From: Shigella phage pSs-1
Taxonomy: Viruses; Uroviricota; Caudoviricetes; Pantevenvirales
Strand: one strand, 5' to 3'
NCBI RefSeq assembly: GCF_000930595.1
Contig: NC_025829.1
DNA length: 64,000 nucleotides
Made by a program: the position numbers and the translations under genes. Numbering within the stretch: the first letter of the stretch is position 1; each line of letters begins with the position of its first letter. Below, piece by piece: positions 24,291 through 33,585 of this stretch. Below the pieces are notes generated by a model. The model searched no databases. It had not been told where the DNA came from and saw only the letters and a program-made list of their open reading frames with translations.

Positions 24291-25717
24291 TAAAATTTTA
24301 ATTCATTTGCCAAAGCATCTAACTGAGCTCGAGCGGATTCGTTTCTTTGATAGCGATTCTGTTCAGCTTGAATCTGCTGTGAACCTGCTACTTCGTTCAC
24401 TTCGGTTGGAGTAGAATCTTGTTCAATTTCTACCCATTTCTGATTTCCTTTTTGAACACCCATTAAAAACTTATTCCATTTATTCTTATCACCGTATCGT
24501 GATTTGATTTGCTTAATGAGTTGTTGTTCAGCAGCTGCTAACTCCTCGGTTTCAATGACCGCAAGCATAAAATCGGCTGTTGCTGGAAGACCGGCAGATT
24601 CTGCAATATCGCTCATGTTAACATCAGAAGAATCCCAAGCTTGCTTACCAACCTGTGCTGCAGTCCAAAGAACAGTTTCGGTTTCAACAGCCAGAGCACG
24701 CAATTCCTCTGCGATAGCTTTAACAGTCGTGTAACTATTTTCTGAATAAACTCTAATGCGGCAAGATTTACAAATACCCAGATAGTCAACAATAATGATT
24801 GTTGGAACAAAATTCTTCTTGAGCTTCAATTCGTTTAAAAGAGATCGAAATGTATTAGCGTCTGCTCCACCAGTAGGATACTGTTTAACGATTAAACGGC
24901 CGAGAGTAGATTTCTCACGCCATTTTTCCATTTTTCCTTTATATTCAGCGTAAGAAATATGCCCGTCATCAATGTCATCAAGAGAAACATCAAGCATATT
25001 AGCGTCAATACGCTTAGCACAAACTTCTTCTGCCATTTCCATGGAAATGTAAAGAACATTGTGTCCGAGCTGCAAATAATCTGCTGCCAATGAACACAAT
25101 CCTAATGACTTACCAACGTTAACACCAGCCATTAAAACGTTCAGCGTTCCAGTTTCAGCTCCGCCTTTAGTAATTTTATTTAGAATTTTGAGTTTAAATG
25201 GAACCTTACGAGCTTTATTCATATAAGATAGCCAACGTGCTTCGTAGTCATCCATCCAATCATGACCAACGTAACTATCAAATGAAATTGATAATGCTTG
25301 GCGCATGATGTCAGGAATAGCACCAACATCCGGCATTTTCTTATTTCGTTTTTCCGGAGGAAGCTCAGCATTAGTTTGAATTTCAATTATTTTAGATGTA
25401 GCATTAAACATCGCCCTTTGCTGAACATATTTTTCTGTTTCTTTTACTAACCAGCTGTGGTCTTCTGGAGAATCGGCTAGTTTCGAAATAAGTGTTTTTA
25501 CACCAGAATATTCTGTTTCAGTAAATGAACTATTTTCTAATGCAACATTTAACGCATTAATAGATGGAACGCTATGGTACTCATTAACATGAGATTTAAT
25601 TAATTTGAATGTATTTTTAGCTGGACCACTTTCAAAATATTCTGAATCCATATATGGCCAAACTTTTGAAAAATAAGCTTGATCAAATATGAGATGAGAA
25701 AGAATAATTTCTACCAC
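24290..25717 (-). CDS. 41: gp41 replicative helicase
   Basis: A 475-residue DnaB-like hexameric helicase, same length as T4 gp41. Walker A MAGVNVGKSLGL lies at about residue 190, Walker B IIIVDYLGI near 300, and an N-terminal helical collar comes first. Acts with gp61 primase on the lagging strand. Confidence 0.96.
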   Translation of the reverse strand: MVEIILSHLIFDQAYFSKVWPYMDSEYFESGPAKNTFKLIKSHVNEYHSVPSINALNVALENSSFTETEYSGVKTLISKLADSPEDHSWLVKETEKYVQQRAMFNATSKIIEIQTNAELPPEKRNKKMPDVGAIPDIMRQALSISFDSYVGHDWMDDYEARWLSYMNKARKVPFKLKILNKITKGGAETGTLNVLMAGVNVGKSLGLCSLAADYLQLGHNVLYISMEMAEEVCAKRIDANMLDVSLDDIDDGHISYAEYKGKMEKWREKSTLGRLIVKQYPTGGADANTFRSLLNELKLKKNFVPTIIIVDYLGICKSCRIRVYSENSYTTVKAIAEELRALAVETETVLWTAAQVGKQAWDSSDVNMSDIAESAGLPATADFMLAVIETEELAAAEQQLIKQIKSRYGDKNKWNKFLMGVQKGNQKWVEIEQDSTPTEVNEVAGSQQIQAEQNRYQRNESARAQLDALANELKF

Positions 25718-25726
25718 ACTTACTCC

Positions 25727-26071
25727 TTAAAAGAATTTAAATTTTTTCTTTGACCTTTTATTAAACGCATCTTGTAGTTGCATTGTAATACATTTTTCTA
25801 CATGAGGAGCTAACTCAGCTTTTCTTTCTTGGTCAAGAACAGCAAAGTCCATTACGACTTTTCCATCAACCCAATCTAATTTTGTCACATACACAATGTG
25901 TGTAGAACCGTCTTCTAGTTTAATGACAATCTCCTGGATAACATTTTCCATGGCAGATTTAATTATCTTAAGAGATTCATTAAAAAGACGTTCTTTTCTT
26001 TCTTCTTCCCCCTCCGAAGAGGGGGATTCATCGATAATTTCTAGATCTAAATCTAAATCATCTTTATTCAT
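25727..26071 (-). CDS. 40: gp40 head vertex assembly chaperone
   Basis: A 114-residue protein starting MNKDDLDLDLEI, with an acidic N-terminus and a Lys-rich C-terminus. T4 gp40 helps start prohead assembly at the gp20 portal. The start overlaps the uvsX stop. Confidence 0.92.
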   Translation of the reverse strand: MNKDDLDLDLEIIDESPSSEGEEERKERLFNESLKIIKSAMENVIQEIVIKLEDGSTHIVYVTKLDWVDGKVVMDFAVLDQERKAELAPHVEKCITMQLQDAFNKRSKKKFKFF

Positions 26072-27245
26072 TAAATTCTTCCATATCACTTAACTGATCT
26101 AGGTCAGTTTCTAAATCAGCTGCTGATTTACTTTTACTTTCTGGAGATTTAAATTTTTCAACCTTCGAGTTAATCAATTCATCAACTTCAGCTTCAACAA
26201 TTTCATTACTATCAATAGCACCTAACTGATAAGCGCGTTTAATAGCATCTCGGAATGGTTGATGCTTAAATAAAGGACCCCAGAATGTAGTGCAGTTGGT
26301 ATCTTTTGCACGCCAAGATTTTTCTTCGCGAATCATCTCGCCGGTTTCTTCGTCAAGAAATTCACGAGCATACCAGCCATTTTTAGGTTTTACCACAAAT
26401 CCTAATTCAAGAGCCATATCTAACAATCCAGAATAAGGATCGATACCACCGTCAAATTTAACATCAATAAAGAATTTACTTTTTTCTTTAACAGTACGAG
26501 ATTTTTCTACATTTAGAACAAATTGATACCCCTGAAGATCAGAACCATCTTTAATCTGGCGCTTACCGATAATGAATACAGTATCAGCCGAATACATTAC
26601 GCCTGTACCACCTGTCATCACGGTTTTACTAAACATTTCAATTGTTTCAATTGTATGGTTAACCGCAACACATGGAATGTTTTTAATACTAAAATAAGGA
26701 GTAACAATACGGAATAATGACTTCAGTGATTTAGCACGAGTCATATCTGCCACAGATTTTTCATTCAAGGCATCTTCCGTTTCTTTCTTAGAAGCCATAT
26801 TACCGATTGAGTCGATGAATACAATAACTTTTTCACCACGCTCAATAGCTTCAAGCTGATTCACCATATCAATTTTCAGCTGTTCAACTGACTGAATTGG
26901 TGTATGAATTACTCGTTCCGGGTCAACTCCCATGGATCGCAAATAAGCTGGAGTAATACCAAATTCGCTATCATAGAATAGACAAACCGCGTCAGGATAT
27001 TTGTTCAAATACGCCGCAACCATAGTCAAAGACATATTTGATTTAAAGTGTTTAGAAGGACCTGCAAAAATGGTTAAACCCGACTGCATACCGCCATCAA
27101 TCGCACCAGAAATAGCAATATTAAGCATTGGGATTTTTGTACGGATTACATCCTTTTCATTAAAGAATTTAGATGTAGTCAGTTCAGCAGTCATTTTAGA
27201 AGTGGAAGCTTTAATCAAACGGGATTTTAAATCTGCAATAGACAT
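26064..27245 (-). CDS. uvsX: UvsX recombinase, T6-type
   Basis: A 393-residue RecA-family strand-exchange protein. Walker A is GPSKHFKSN with His66, the residue typical of T6 UvsX. Walker B VFIDSIG lies near residue 142. The N-terminal two thirds differs at many positions from remembered T4 UvsX, whereas the end, from about residue 220, looks the same. Acidic C-terminal tail. Confidence 0.96.
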   Translation of the reverse strand: MSIADLKSRLIKASTSKMTAELTTSKFFNEKDVIRTKIPMLNIAISGAIDGGMQSGLTIFAGPSKHFKSNMSLTMVAAYLNKYPDAVCLFYDSEFGITPAYLRSMGVDPERVIHTPIQSVEQLKIDMVNQLEAIERGEKVIVFIDSIGNMASKKETEDALNEKSVADMTRAKSLKSLFRIVTPYFSIKNIPCVAVNHTIETIEMFSKTVMTGGTGVMYSADTVFIIGKRQIKDGSDLQGYQFVLNVEKSRTVKEKSKFFIDVKFDGGIDPYSGLLDMALELGFVVKPKNGWYAREFLDEETGEMIREEKSWRAKDTNCTTFWGPLFKHQPFRDAIKRAYQLGAIDSNEIVEAEVDELINSKVEKFKSPESKSKSAADLETDLDQLSDMEEFNE

Positions 27246-27298
27246 TCATTTTTTCCATAGGCAACATTATATTTTCCTCACTGGTTAAAGATAGAGTA

Positions 27299-27324
27299 AT
27301 TATAACACAATAAATTTAGGCATT
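27299..27324 (-). promoter_or_regulatory. Middle promoter for uvsX
   Basis: Mot-box variant AATGCCTAA at 27316-27324 and TATAAT at 27299-27304, 11 bp between. Confidence 0.7.
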
Positions 27325-28165
27325 AATCAACTGCTATTGGATGAATAGCATTAAACTTATGAAACGCTTCTGATTTTTCTTTGCGCGAAACACACATGCG
27401 AAGAACCTTTAATGGCTCGTCTTCTTCACCCAACGATTTTCTCTTTTCAATATTCGATGTTTTCCAACGAGCTTGCTCTGGAAACTCTCTATTGATTTGC
27501 TCAAGAGCTCTATTATGTTTTGAATTACTACGAATTGAACTACATCCGCCGGGAGCTTGCGCTTTTCCGGATACAACCAGATATTTGAACAAGGCCAAAT
27601 GCGGATAACCTTGATTAATTAAATTGAGAAATGCATACATATCTTCGCATAAATCAATTTTTCCATACCCAATCTGTTCTGTTGTAAGTTTTCCAAGGTC
27701 ATACCAGGTATTCGTGAATCCATATGAATTTTCACGATAATTACCCCAAGATGAAGTAATTTTAAAAATAGGCAGACGAGCATGACCATGATAATACCCA
27801 CAATCCATGGCATCTTCAACGTATTGAATCAATTCATAGAACTGTTCACGAGTTAACTGATTAATTTTATCTACGCAGCGACGATCATCTTTCTTTCGCA
27901 TTGAACTCATACGAATAGTAGTATCATCATCAATCATCCAAATTCGTTGACCTGCATACATATCAGTAATTGCTTTACGAGTACCAGCAATTCCGTTAAC
28001 ATCATCAGGAATAGTTATAATTTTAGCTCTAGACCCGTAAGCGTCATAATAAGCTTTTTCTTCGTGTTCACGTACTACAATATGAGGTTCATAATCAGTC
28101 GGAAACATATCAAGGGCAGAAACTGCCCCTACGCGTTGATAGCTTGGAATTACGAATTGAATCAT
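27323..28165 (-). CDS. Beta-glucosyl-HMC-alpha-glucosyltransferase
   Basis: A 280-residue glycosyltransferase with GT-A motifs: FVIPSYQRVG at the start and a WMIDDDTT metal site near residue 78. It matches the T2/T6 enzyme that adds a beta-1,6 glucose onto alpha-glucosyl-HMC, making gentiobiosyl-HMC. It replaces T4 beta-gt at the same locus. The start codon overlaps the gene 42 stop; a GTG two codons upstream is possible. Confidence 0.93.
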   Translation of the reverse strand: MIQFVIPSYQRVGAVSALDMFPTDYEPHIVVREHEEKAYYDAYGSRAKIITIPDDVNGIAGTRKAITDMYAGQRIWMIDDDTTIRMSSMRKKDDRRCVDKINQLTREQFYELIQYVEDAMDCGYYHGHARLPIFKITSSWGNYRENSYGFTNTWYDLGKLTTEQIGYGKIDLCEDMYAFLNLINQGYPHLALFKYLVVSGKAQAPGGCSSIRSNSKHNRALEQINREFPEQARWKTSNIEKRKSLGEEDEPLKVLRMCVSRKEKSEAFHKFNAIHPIAVD

Positions 28166-28902
28166 TTCCACTCACCGTTATAATCTTTTTTCACAATATG
28201 AGTTTCGCCAGTATTCCACCAATGATCAACCAAGTAAAAATGACGAGAATATACATGAAGACTTCCAACATTCCATATAATAGAACCTGCTTTATACTGA
28301 CGAGTTGAATCACCTGCATTCAAATCAGATACTAATTTATCTAGTACGTATTTTTGCCATGCATAATCATTACGGAATCCGAAGACCACGTCATTTGAAC
28401 GCATGCTTACTACTGCATTGACTTTCTTATCACGAATCAGGTACTGTACTGTATTCGTACACATGAAATCTGACATACCATCTTTATTGTAGTCAAACTG
28501 CATGGATGGACGAGTATAAATCATGATACCACGCCGAGAATCAGGATTTTGACCAAGCTCAGCTAAACACATATCATACTGGGCATAGTTATCTTCTGAC
28601 CAAATAGCCCAACCATAATTCGAATTAATTTCTCCTTTAGAAGATGCTACCTGCTGCCAAATCTTTGGTGTTTCACCTGGAATATCTTTAACAAACAAAC
28701 TTTTAGATTTATACCATTCAAGTTCACGCTGAATGTATTCATCATTAAGAGCGCCAAAAATAAACGGTTCATCTGCTACAAATGATGCGCCAATAATTTC
28801 AATAGTTTTAACACCAGTTTTATCAACTACGAAATCTTTTTCCTTTAATGCAAGCCCCAAATGAAGACGGATTTCTTCAACTGTCATAGAGTCACTAATC
28901 AT
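28162..28902 (-). CDS. 42: gp42 dCMP hydroxymethylase
   Basis: A 246-residue thymidylate-synthase relative that makes hydroxymethyl-dCMP. The active-site Cys lies in DFMCTNTVQ near residue 148. Same length as T4 gp42. Part of the phage dNTP-synthesising complex. Confidence 0.97.
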   Translation of the reverse strand: MISDSMTVEEIRLHLGLALKEKDFVVDKTGVKTIEIIGASFVADEPFIFGALNDEYIQRELEWYKSKSLFVKDIPGETPKIWQQVASSKGEINSNYGWAIWSEDNYAQYDMCLAELGQNPDSRRGIMIYTRPSMQFDYNKDGMSDFMCTNTVQYLIRDKKVNAVVSMRSNDVVFGFRNDYAWQKYVLDKLVSDLNAGDSTRQYKAGSIIWNVGSLHVYSRHFYLVDHWWNTGETHIVKKDYNGEWK

Positions 28903-28909
28903 TTAAACC

Positions 28910-29059
28910 TCAATTGATACATTCATATTTAACTTGTAACAGTAATAAACCCCAACCTATAATAAGTGGCGGAATCATAAGAGGAACTGTTACGCTATAG
29001 TATATACTTATTATAATCATCAAGATTAAAAGCAATACTGCTAAAATTTTGCTTTTCAT
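28910..29059 (-). CDS. Small membrane protein between imm and 42
   Basis: A 49-residue hydrophobic peptide (MKSKILAVLLLILMIIIS...) with two likely membrane helices. Overlaps the imm stop by four bases, so it is probably translated with Imm. Function unknown. Confidence 0.65.
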   Translation of the reverse strand: MKSKILAVLLLILMIIISIYYSVTVPLMIPPLIIGWGLLLLQVKYECIN

Positions 29060-29307
29060 TCCTTCTCTCTGATGATAATTACTTGATTTTGCTGCACAGA
29101 TTTTTTAGTTTCACCCGCAATTGACCAAATAAAGGTAATAAACCAACCAATAATTGACCAATTAAACAGTAAAGACGTGAAAAAGATTCCTACTGTTGAT
29201 TTTGACCCGCGCATCAAGGCGATGAACCATGGAAGCATGTATATAATAATAGCCAACACGCCTGAAACTAAAACCATAAAAATTGAACCTGCTACTAAAG
29301 TTTCCAT
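29056..29307 (-). CDS. imm: Imm superinfection immunity protein
   Basis: An 83-residue inner-membrane protein with two hydrophobic segments (about 5-30 and 40-65). T4 Imm blocks DNA injection by superinfecting T-even phage. Same length as the T4 form. Confidence 0.95.
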   Translation of the reverse strand: METLVAGSIFMVLVSGVLAIIIYMLPWFIALMRGSKSTVGIFFTSLLFNWSIIGWFITFIWSIAGETKKSVQQNQVIIIREKE

Positions 29308-29314
29308 GCTTTCC

Positions 29315-29695
29315 TCACTTAGTCAAATTTTTTACACATGAATTATAAGAATTCACTACATACTCCATCGGAGCATTTTTACCAGTACGCCATTGATAAT
29401 TATTAGCCCAATTAGCCCAAAGTTCGGCACAGTAGTTTTCAATTTTTTCTTCGCGTGTAATTACATCTGAATTACGATATGCTTGAGCAGATTCATCTGG
29501 ACGAATAGCTTCGTCAAAATTCGCCTGCATTTGTTCTACTGTCTGTTTTGGAGCTTCTTTATAACACTTAACATTAGGATTATAAAATTTGCTTGAACAA
29601 TTTACAATTTTTCCTGCATCGGACTGATTTATTACTGGTCCTTGAGCTACACATCCAGTAAGACCCAATGCAATAACCAAAATAGCGATTTTCAT
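29315..29695 (-). CDS. imm.1: Predicted lipoprotein, imm.1 position
   Basis: A 126-residue protein (start MKIAILVIALGLTGC) with an LTGC lipobox. Several Cys in the mature part suggest a periplasmic fold. It is the first gene after the early promoter at 29730-29759. It may act in exclusion with Imm, but that is inference from position. Confidence 0.7.
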   Translation of the reverse strand: MKIAILVIALGLTGCVAQGPVINQSDAGKIVNCSSKFYNPNVKCYKEAPKQTVEQMQANFDEAIRPDESAQAYRNSDVITREEKIENYCAELWANWANNYQWRTGKNAPMEYVVNSYNSCVKNLTK

Positions 29696-29729
29696 TTCAT
29701 TCTCCAAATCCGTATCAGTTGATAGTTGT

Positions 29730-29759
29730 ATAGTACCACAGAGGAACAGTCTTGTAAAC
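29730..29759 (-). promoter_or_regulatory. Early promoter for imm.1-imm-42
   Basis: GTTTAC at 29754-29759, TACTAT at 29730-29735, 18 bp. The leader is almost the same as that at 56034-56063. Confidence 0.9.
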
Positions 29760-29841
29760 AGTTTTGTGAAAAAATTTTAATGAATTTACAGGACCTAGAA
29801 TCATCTATTTTTCCTAAGTATAGATTTATATTACTTGTATG

Positions 29842-29863
29842 AAAAAGGGACCCGGAGGTCCCT
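29842..29863 (-). terminator. Terminator after gene 43
   Basis: AGGGACC-TCCG-GGTCCCT followed by TTTTTC, 13 bp past the gene 43 stop. Confidence 0.88.
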
Positions 29864-29875
29864 AGATTTATTCTA

Positions 29876-32572
29876 TCAGCCAAACAGGAAGTCTAACGAA
29901 GCTTTTTCCTCATAGTCCATACCTGCCGATTCACACATACCAGCAAGAGGTTTAACAAACGATTTTTGGAACAAAGTTGAGTAGTCAATCCAAGATAGTA
30001 CATCAGAACGAATTTCTTTTGGAAGTTCTGTGCCTGATGGCCAAGCAATGCACTTATCACCAAATGGATTTCCTTCACGTAATGGAAGAACCATTACCTT
30101 ATTTCCATCCAAAATTGGAGCTACACCTAAACCGCTAACAGCTCGACGATAAGTTAGCACACCACGAATATGGAATGGACATTTAAATCCTGGCCAACCT
30201 TTATCATCATATTTCGCTATATCGTTCGCAGTTTTTACTTCAGCAATAACTTTATAGTCAAGTTGACGATATTCTTTCTCAAAGTTCTTGTAGTATTCTT
30301 GGACAGACTCTTCGCCTTCTTGAAGAATACGACGAATACTTTCTTCGAGAGCTTCTTGTACTGCTTTTGGTGTTGAACTCTGCTGAGTTTCCATACCCAT
30401 GATTTTTAAATGCGGTTCGGCAAATCGCTTATCTTCCATATCATAAACGTTCAGAGCATAACGTTTTTTCGCTTTCCAAAATCCACCGACACCCTTTGAA
30501 CCAAGTGGAGGGCAAGAAATAGCTTCACGGTCCATATGCATCAGATGCTCGCGGTTATTCATATAATCACATAACTCACGATATGCAGCATCAATCATAG
30601 GTTCCATCTTTTTCTTACCAAACTGATTCATGAATTCAACTAAATCATTTTGTTCTTTAAAGCGATCAAGACCTACTTTTTCAATAACTTTATCTACACA
30701 AACGTATACCGAATCAGTATCACCTGCTGCGATGAAATCTTCACCATTAGTTCCACACACTTTATTTAGATACTCATTAATTTTACGAGCAATCCACTGA
30801 ATACCAACTTGACCGAAAATTGTGATAGCAGTAGCATTTCGCAAATCATAGTAACGGAAATGAATATTACCAAGAGCACCATAAAGACTGTTAATAAGAA
30901 TTTTACGGTTCAACTGATTTGTGTTAGCAAGCGTAGCTGCTTTTTCACATTCTTCGATCAGACTGTTAAGAACAGATTCAGTGTAATTCGATAATTCGTT
31001 TAAGAAATCATCACTGAACTTAACATATCGTTCAACTTCTGGTTTAGTTGAACAAGACCCTGCACCTTTCATAATAATCTTTTTAATAGCTTCGGCATTC
31101 ATTTCTTCCGCGAACATTTTCTTTTTCCAATCTTTACGTTGGAAAAATACTTTAGCGATTTCCTTTGGAATGATACCTTCTTGGTGCTTATCATACATCC
31201 ATCCATTCGGAGAGCAAGAATATTCATCACTTGGCTTAGGAGCTGTTCCTGCGATATATTCATGAATTGGATGAACTTTAAACTGCCCACGAATAGTCTC
31301 AGGACTAATGTTAACCTGACGAATAATGCTAGGATACAGAGACGTCAAGTCAAAACTCATAATGTATCGACGAGCAATCGGTTTAGGTTCAAACACAAAT
31401 GCACCTGGAAAACTCTGTTTAACGTGCGAACCTTGTTGAGGAATAACCTTATGTTCACCTTTCAGTGAGTTAAAAATAATAGCATCCCAAGTTTTAATAG
31501 GACTCATTACACCAGAAAAAGGCATTTTAGCGTAATAAGACATACTTAAAACTAGATCGATAAACCCACGAATTTTATCAATTGCTTGAACTGATTCTAC
31601 GTCAATGATGTTATAACTAATGTATCGTTGATGATTAGTCTCACGAAGTTTATTAATAGGACCATCGTACGGCAATTTACCTTTTTTGGTTTCATGTTGA
31701 GCAACTGATTCCAAAGAGAACGATGGCAAATTAGTAAATGCGAATTTCTTGTACAAATCTAAATAATCAAGAATAGATACGCCATCAATAGAATAAATTT
31801 CTTTGCTACCGTACATATTTTGAATTAGTTTAGATTTTACTCGACCGATTGGAGAGAAGCGTTTCATACTACGTTCACCGAGAACCATTTTAACACGATT
31901 CATGATATACGGAACGTCAAATCCCTCAATATTCCAACCGGTAAAAATAGCAGGTCGTTTCTGTTCCCAGAGATTAATATATTCCATGAGCATATCACGC
32001 TCATTATCAAATGGCATATAAATTACTCGGTCAAGAATTTCTTGAGGAACTTCATCACCACCTTCACAGTCAAGCTTAGCAGCTAACTTTGCATCCCATT
32101 TTGATACTGAACCGTACATTGAATTCAACAAATCAAAGACGTAAAAACGATCGTCAATTGAATCATAATGAGTGATAGCATCAATTTCATATTCTGCTTT
32201 CATTGGGTCAGGAAATTTATCACCAGTAACCTCAATGTCACAGTTAGCTACACGAACAAATTTTCGGTCATAAACAATTTCTGAACCATACGTATCACTG
32301 ATGTAAGCAAGTTTAAAATCGTTCATACCGAGAGCTTCGAGACCGATGTCTTCCATTCGCTTCATCCAGTCTCGTGCATCTTTCATTGATGGAAATTTTT
32401 GAGGAGCACAATTTTTACCATAAATGTCTTTGTATTTTGACTCTTCCTTACAATGTCTAAACATAGTCGGAAGATATTCTACTTCACGGGTACGTTCCTT
32501 TCCGTTTTCATCAATATAACGTTCAACAATATTATTTCCGACTGTTTCGATAGAGATATAAAATTCTTTCAT
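29876..32572 (-). CDS. 43: gp43 DNA polymerase
   Basis: An 898-residue family B replicative polymerase, same length as T4. The 3'-5' exonuclease site includes CDIEVTGD near residue 112. Polymerase motifs are FDLTSLYPSI near 410 and GDTDSVYV near 622. A C-terminal clamp-binding tail ends SLDFLFG. Translation is self-repressed through the RNA operator at 32591-32608. Confidence 0.98.
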   Translation of the reverse strand: MKEFYISIETVGNNIVERYIDENGKERTREVEYLPTMFRHCKEESKYKDIYGKNCAPQKFPSMKDARDWMKRMEDIGLEALGMNDFKLAYISDTYGSEIVYDRKFVRVANCDIEVTGDKFPDPMKAEYEIDAITHYDSIDDRFYVFDLLNSMYGSVSKWDAKLAAKLDCEGGDEVPQEILDRVIYMPFDNERDMLMEYINLWEQKRPAIFTGWNIEGFDVPYIMNRVKMVLGERSMKRFSPIGRVKSKLIQNMYGSKEIYSIDGVSILDYLDLYKKFAFTNLPSFSLESVAQHETKKGKLPYDGPINKLRETNHQRYISYNIIDVESVQAIDKIRGFIDLVLSMSYYAKMPFSGVMSPIKTWDAIIFNSLKGEHKVIPQQGSHVKQSFPGAFVFEPKPIARRYIMSFDLTSLYPSIIRQVNISPETIRGQFKVHPIHEYIAGTAPKPSDEYSCSPNGWMYDKHQEGIIPKEIAKVFFQRKDWKKKMFAEEMNAEAIKKIIMKGAGSCSTKPEVERYVKFSDDFLNELSNYTESVLNSLIEECEKAATLANTNQLNRKILINSLYGALGNIHFRYYDLRNATAITIFGQVGIQWIARKINEYLNKVCGTNGEDFIAAGDTDSVYVCVDKVIEKVGLDRFKEQNDLVEFMNQFGKKKMEPMIDAAYRELCDYMNNREHLMHMDREAISCPPLGSKGVGGFWKAKKRYALNVYDMEDKRFAEPHLKIMGMETQQSSTPKAVQEALEESIRRILQEGEESVQEYYKNFEKEYRQLDYKVIAEVKTANDIAKYDDKGWPGFKCPFHIRGVLTYRRAVSGLGVAPILDGNKVMVLPLREGNPFGDKCIAWPSGTELPKEIRSDVLSWIDYSTLFQKSFVKPLAGMCESAGMDYEEKASLDFLFG

Positions 32573-32590
32573 AGATATTCCTTAGTTTAT

Positions 32591-32608
32591 AGCCCGAGTT
32601 ATTAGGCT
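32591..32608 (-). promoter_or_regulatory. gp43 translational operator hairpin
   Basis: The mRNA contains AGCC-TAATAACTC-GGGCT just ahead of the gene 43 ribosome site. This is the known RNA hairpin that gp43 binds to shut off its own translation. Confidence 0.88.
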
Positions 32609-32616
32609 CTTGATAT

Positions 32617-32622
32617 ATTATA
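32617..32622 (-). promoter_or_regulatory. Possible gene 43 promoter -10
   Basis: TATAAT in the context GGAGTATAAT, the same as at the gene 39 promoter, between the regA terminator and gene 43. No clear mot box or -35 was seen. Confidence 0.45.
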
Positions 32623-32630
32623 CTCCAAAT

Positions 32631-32648
32631 AAGGGGCCGAAGCCCCTT
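32631..32648 (-). terminator. UUCG hairpin after regA
   Basis: AAGGGGC-TTCG-GCCCCTT right after the regA stop. Confidence 0.8.
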
Positions 32649-32650
32649 GC

Positions 32651-33019
32651 TTAATTACCAATCGTATATTTAGGAACGAGTTTCCATTCATGTTTTTGTT
32701 TAAAAGAAATAACTCGGAAGTTATTGGTTAAATCTTTCATAAAAGTTCTTTGACCAGGAACGATTTCAACCAGTCCCCAATCTTCTAACAGCCACGCAAT
32801 CGAATCACGACGAACTTCATCTTCTTCTGTCATTTCAACCTGACGGCCATCCATACGAAGCATTTCTTTAAAATGAACGATATAGTATAGTCCTTTTTTC
32901 TGAAGAATATGACAGGACTGATACAGAACTTTATCTTTATTATTAGCAATTCCCATACGAGTCAAAGTTTCTTTTACTTTCAGAAAATCTTCAGGTTTTT
33001 TAAGAGTAATTTCAATCAT
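32651..33019 (-). CDS. regA: RegA translational repressor
   Basis: A 122-residue RNA-binding protein, same length as T4 RegA. It represses translation of many early mRNAs, including 44, 45, rIIB and regA itself, by binding U-rich start regions. One base separates it from gene 62. Confidence 0.96.
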   Translation of the reverse strand: MIEITLKKPEDFLKVKETLTRMGIANNKDKVLYQSCHILQKKGLYYIVHFKEMLRMDGRQVEMTEEDEVRRDSIAWLLEDWGLVEIVPGQRTFMKDLTNNFRVISFKQKHEWKLVPKYTIGN

Positions 33020-33020
33020 T

Positions 33021-33584
33021 TTACCATTCCAATGCTAGTTTTTTGAGTTGTTTCTGTTCTTTTACATTCTTAGTCACTTCTTTTAAAAAATCATCCGTGA
33101 CTAAACCTTTTAGTTCTTTTAATACTAAAGGAAGTTTTCCATTTTTAGTAAGAATTGATTTATAGTTAATTGCATCATTTGTATTAACTTGATACCGCTT
33201 AGCAAGTAACTTAATAATCAATACTTCAGTAGAATCTTCGACCAGTTTTGCCCATTTACCATATCTTTTACCGCGAGGAACAGCAGCCATCAGATAATTA
33301 AAATGGGCTTCATCGCTTAAACCTGATCCAATTAAATTCATAGCATATACAGCTGGCATGCATTCAGGAAATTGTGATAATGCATTCTCAACCATGTATT
33401 TTGAATAATCTTTTTGAGCAATAGAGCATTTAGTTTTATTATTAATAGCTCCAATTATTTCAAAAAATTCATTTTCAGCTTTTTCCTTAAAAGAATCAGC
33501 AGCAGATTGGACAGCTGTCCAATCTTTTGAATACCAAGCAACTTGATGCTCGTTTAATTGAATATCATCTTCAAATAAGCTCAT
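33021..33584 (-). CDS. 62: gp62 clamp loader subunit
   Basis: A 187-residue small subunit of the gp44/62 clamp loader, same length as T4. No ATPase motif, as expected. Directly follows gene 44. Confidence 0.96.
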   Translation of the reverse strand: MSLFEDDIQLNEHQVAWYSKDWTAVQSAADSFKEKAENEFFEIIGAINNKTKCSIAQKDYSKYMVENALSQFPECMPAVYAMNLIGSGLSDEAHFNYLMAAVPRGKRYGKWAKLVEDSTEVLIIKLLAKRYQVNTNDAINYKSILTKNGKLPLVLKELKGLVTDDFLKEVTKNVKEQKQLKKLALEW

Positions 33585-33585
33585 A

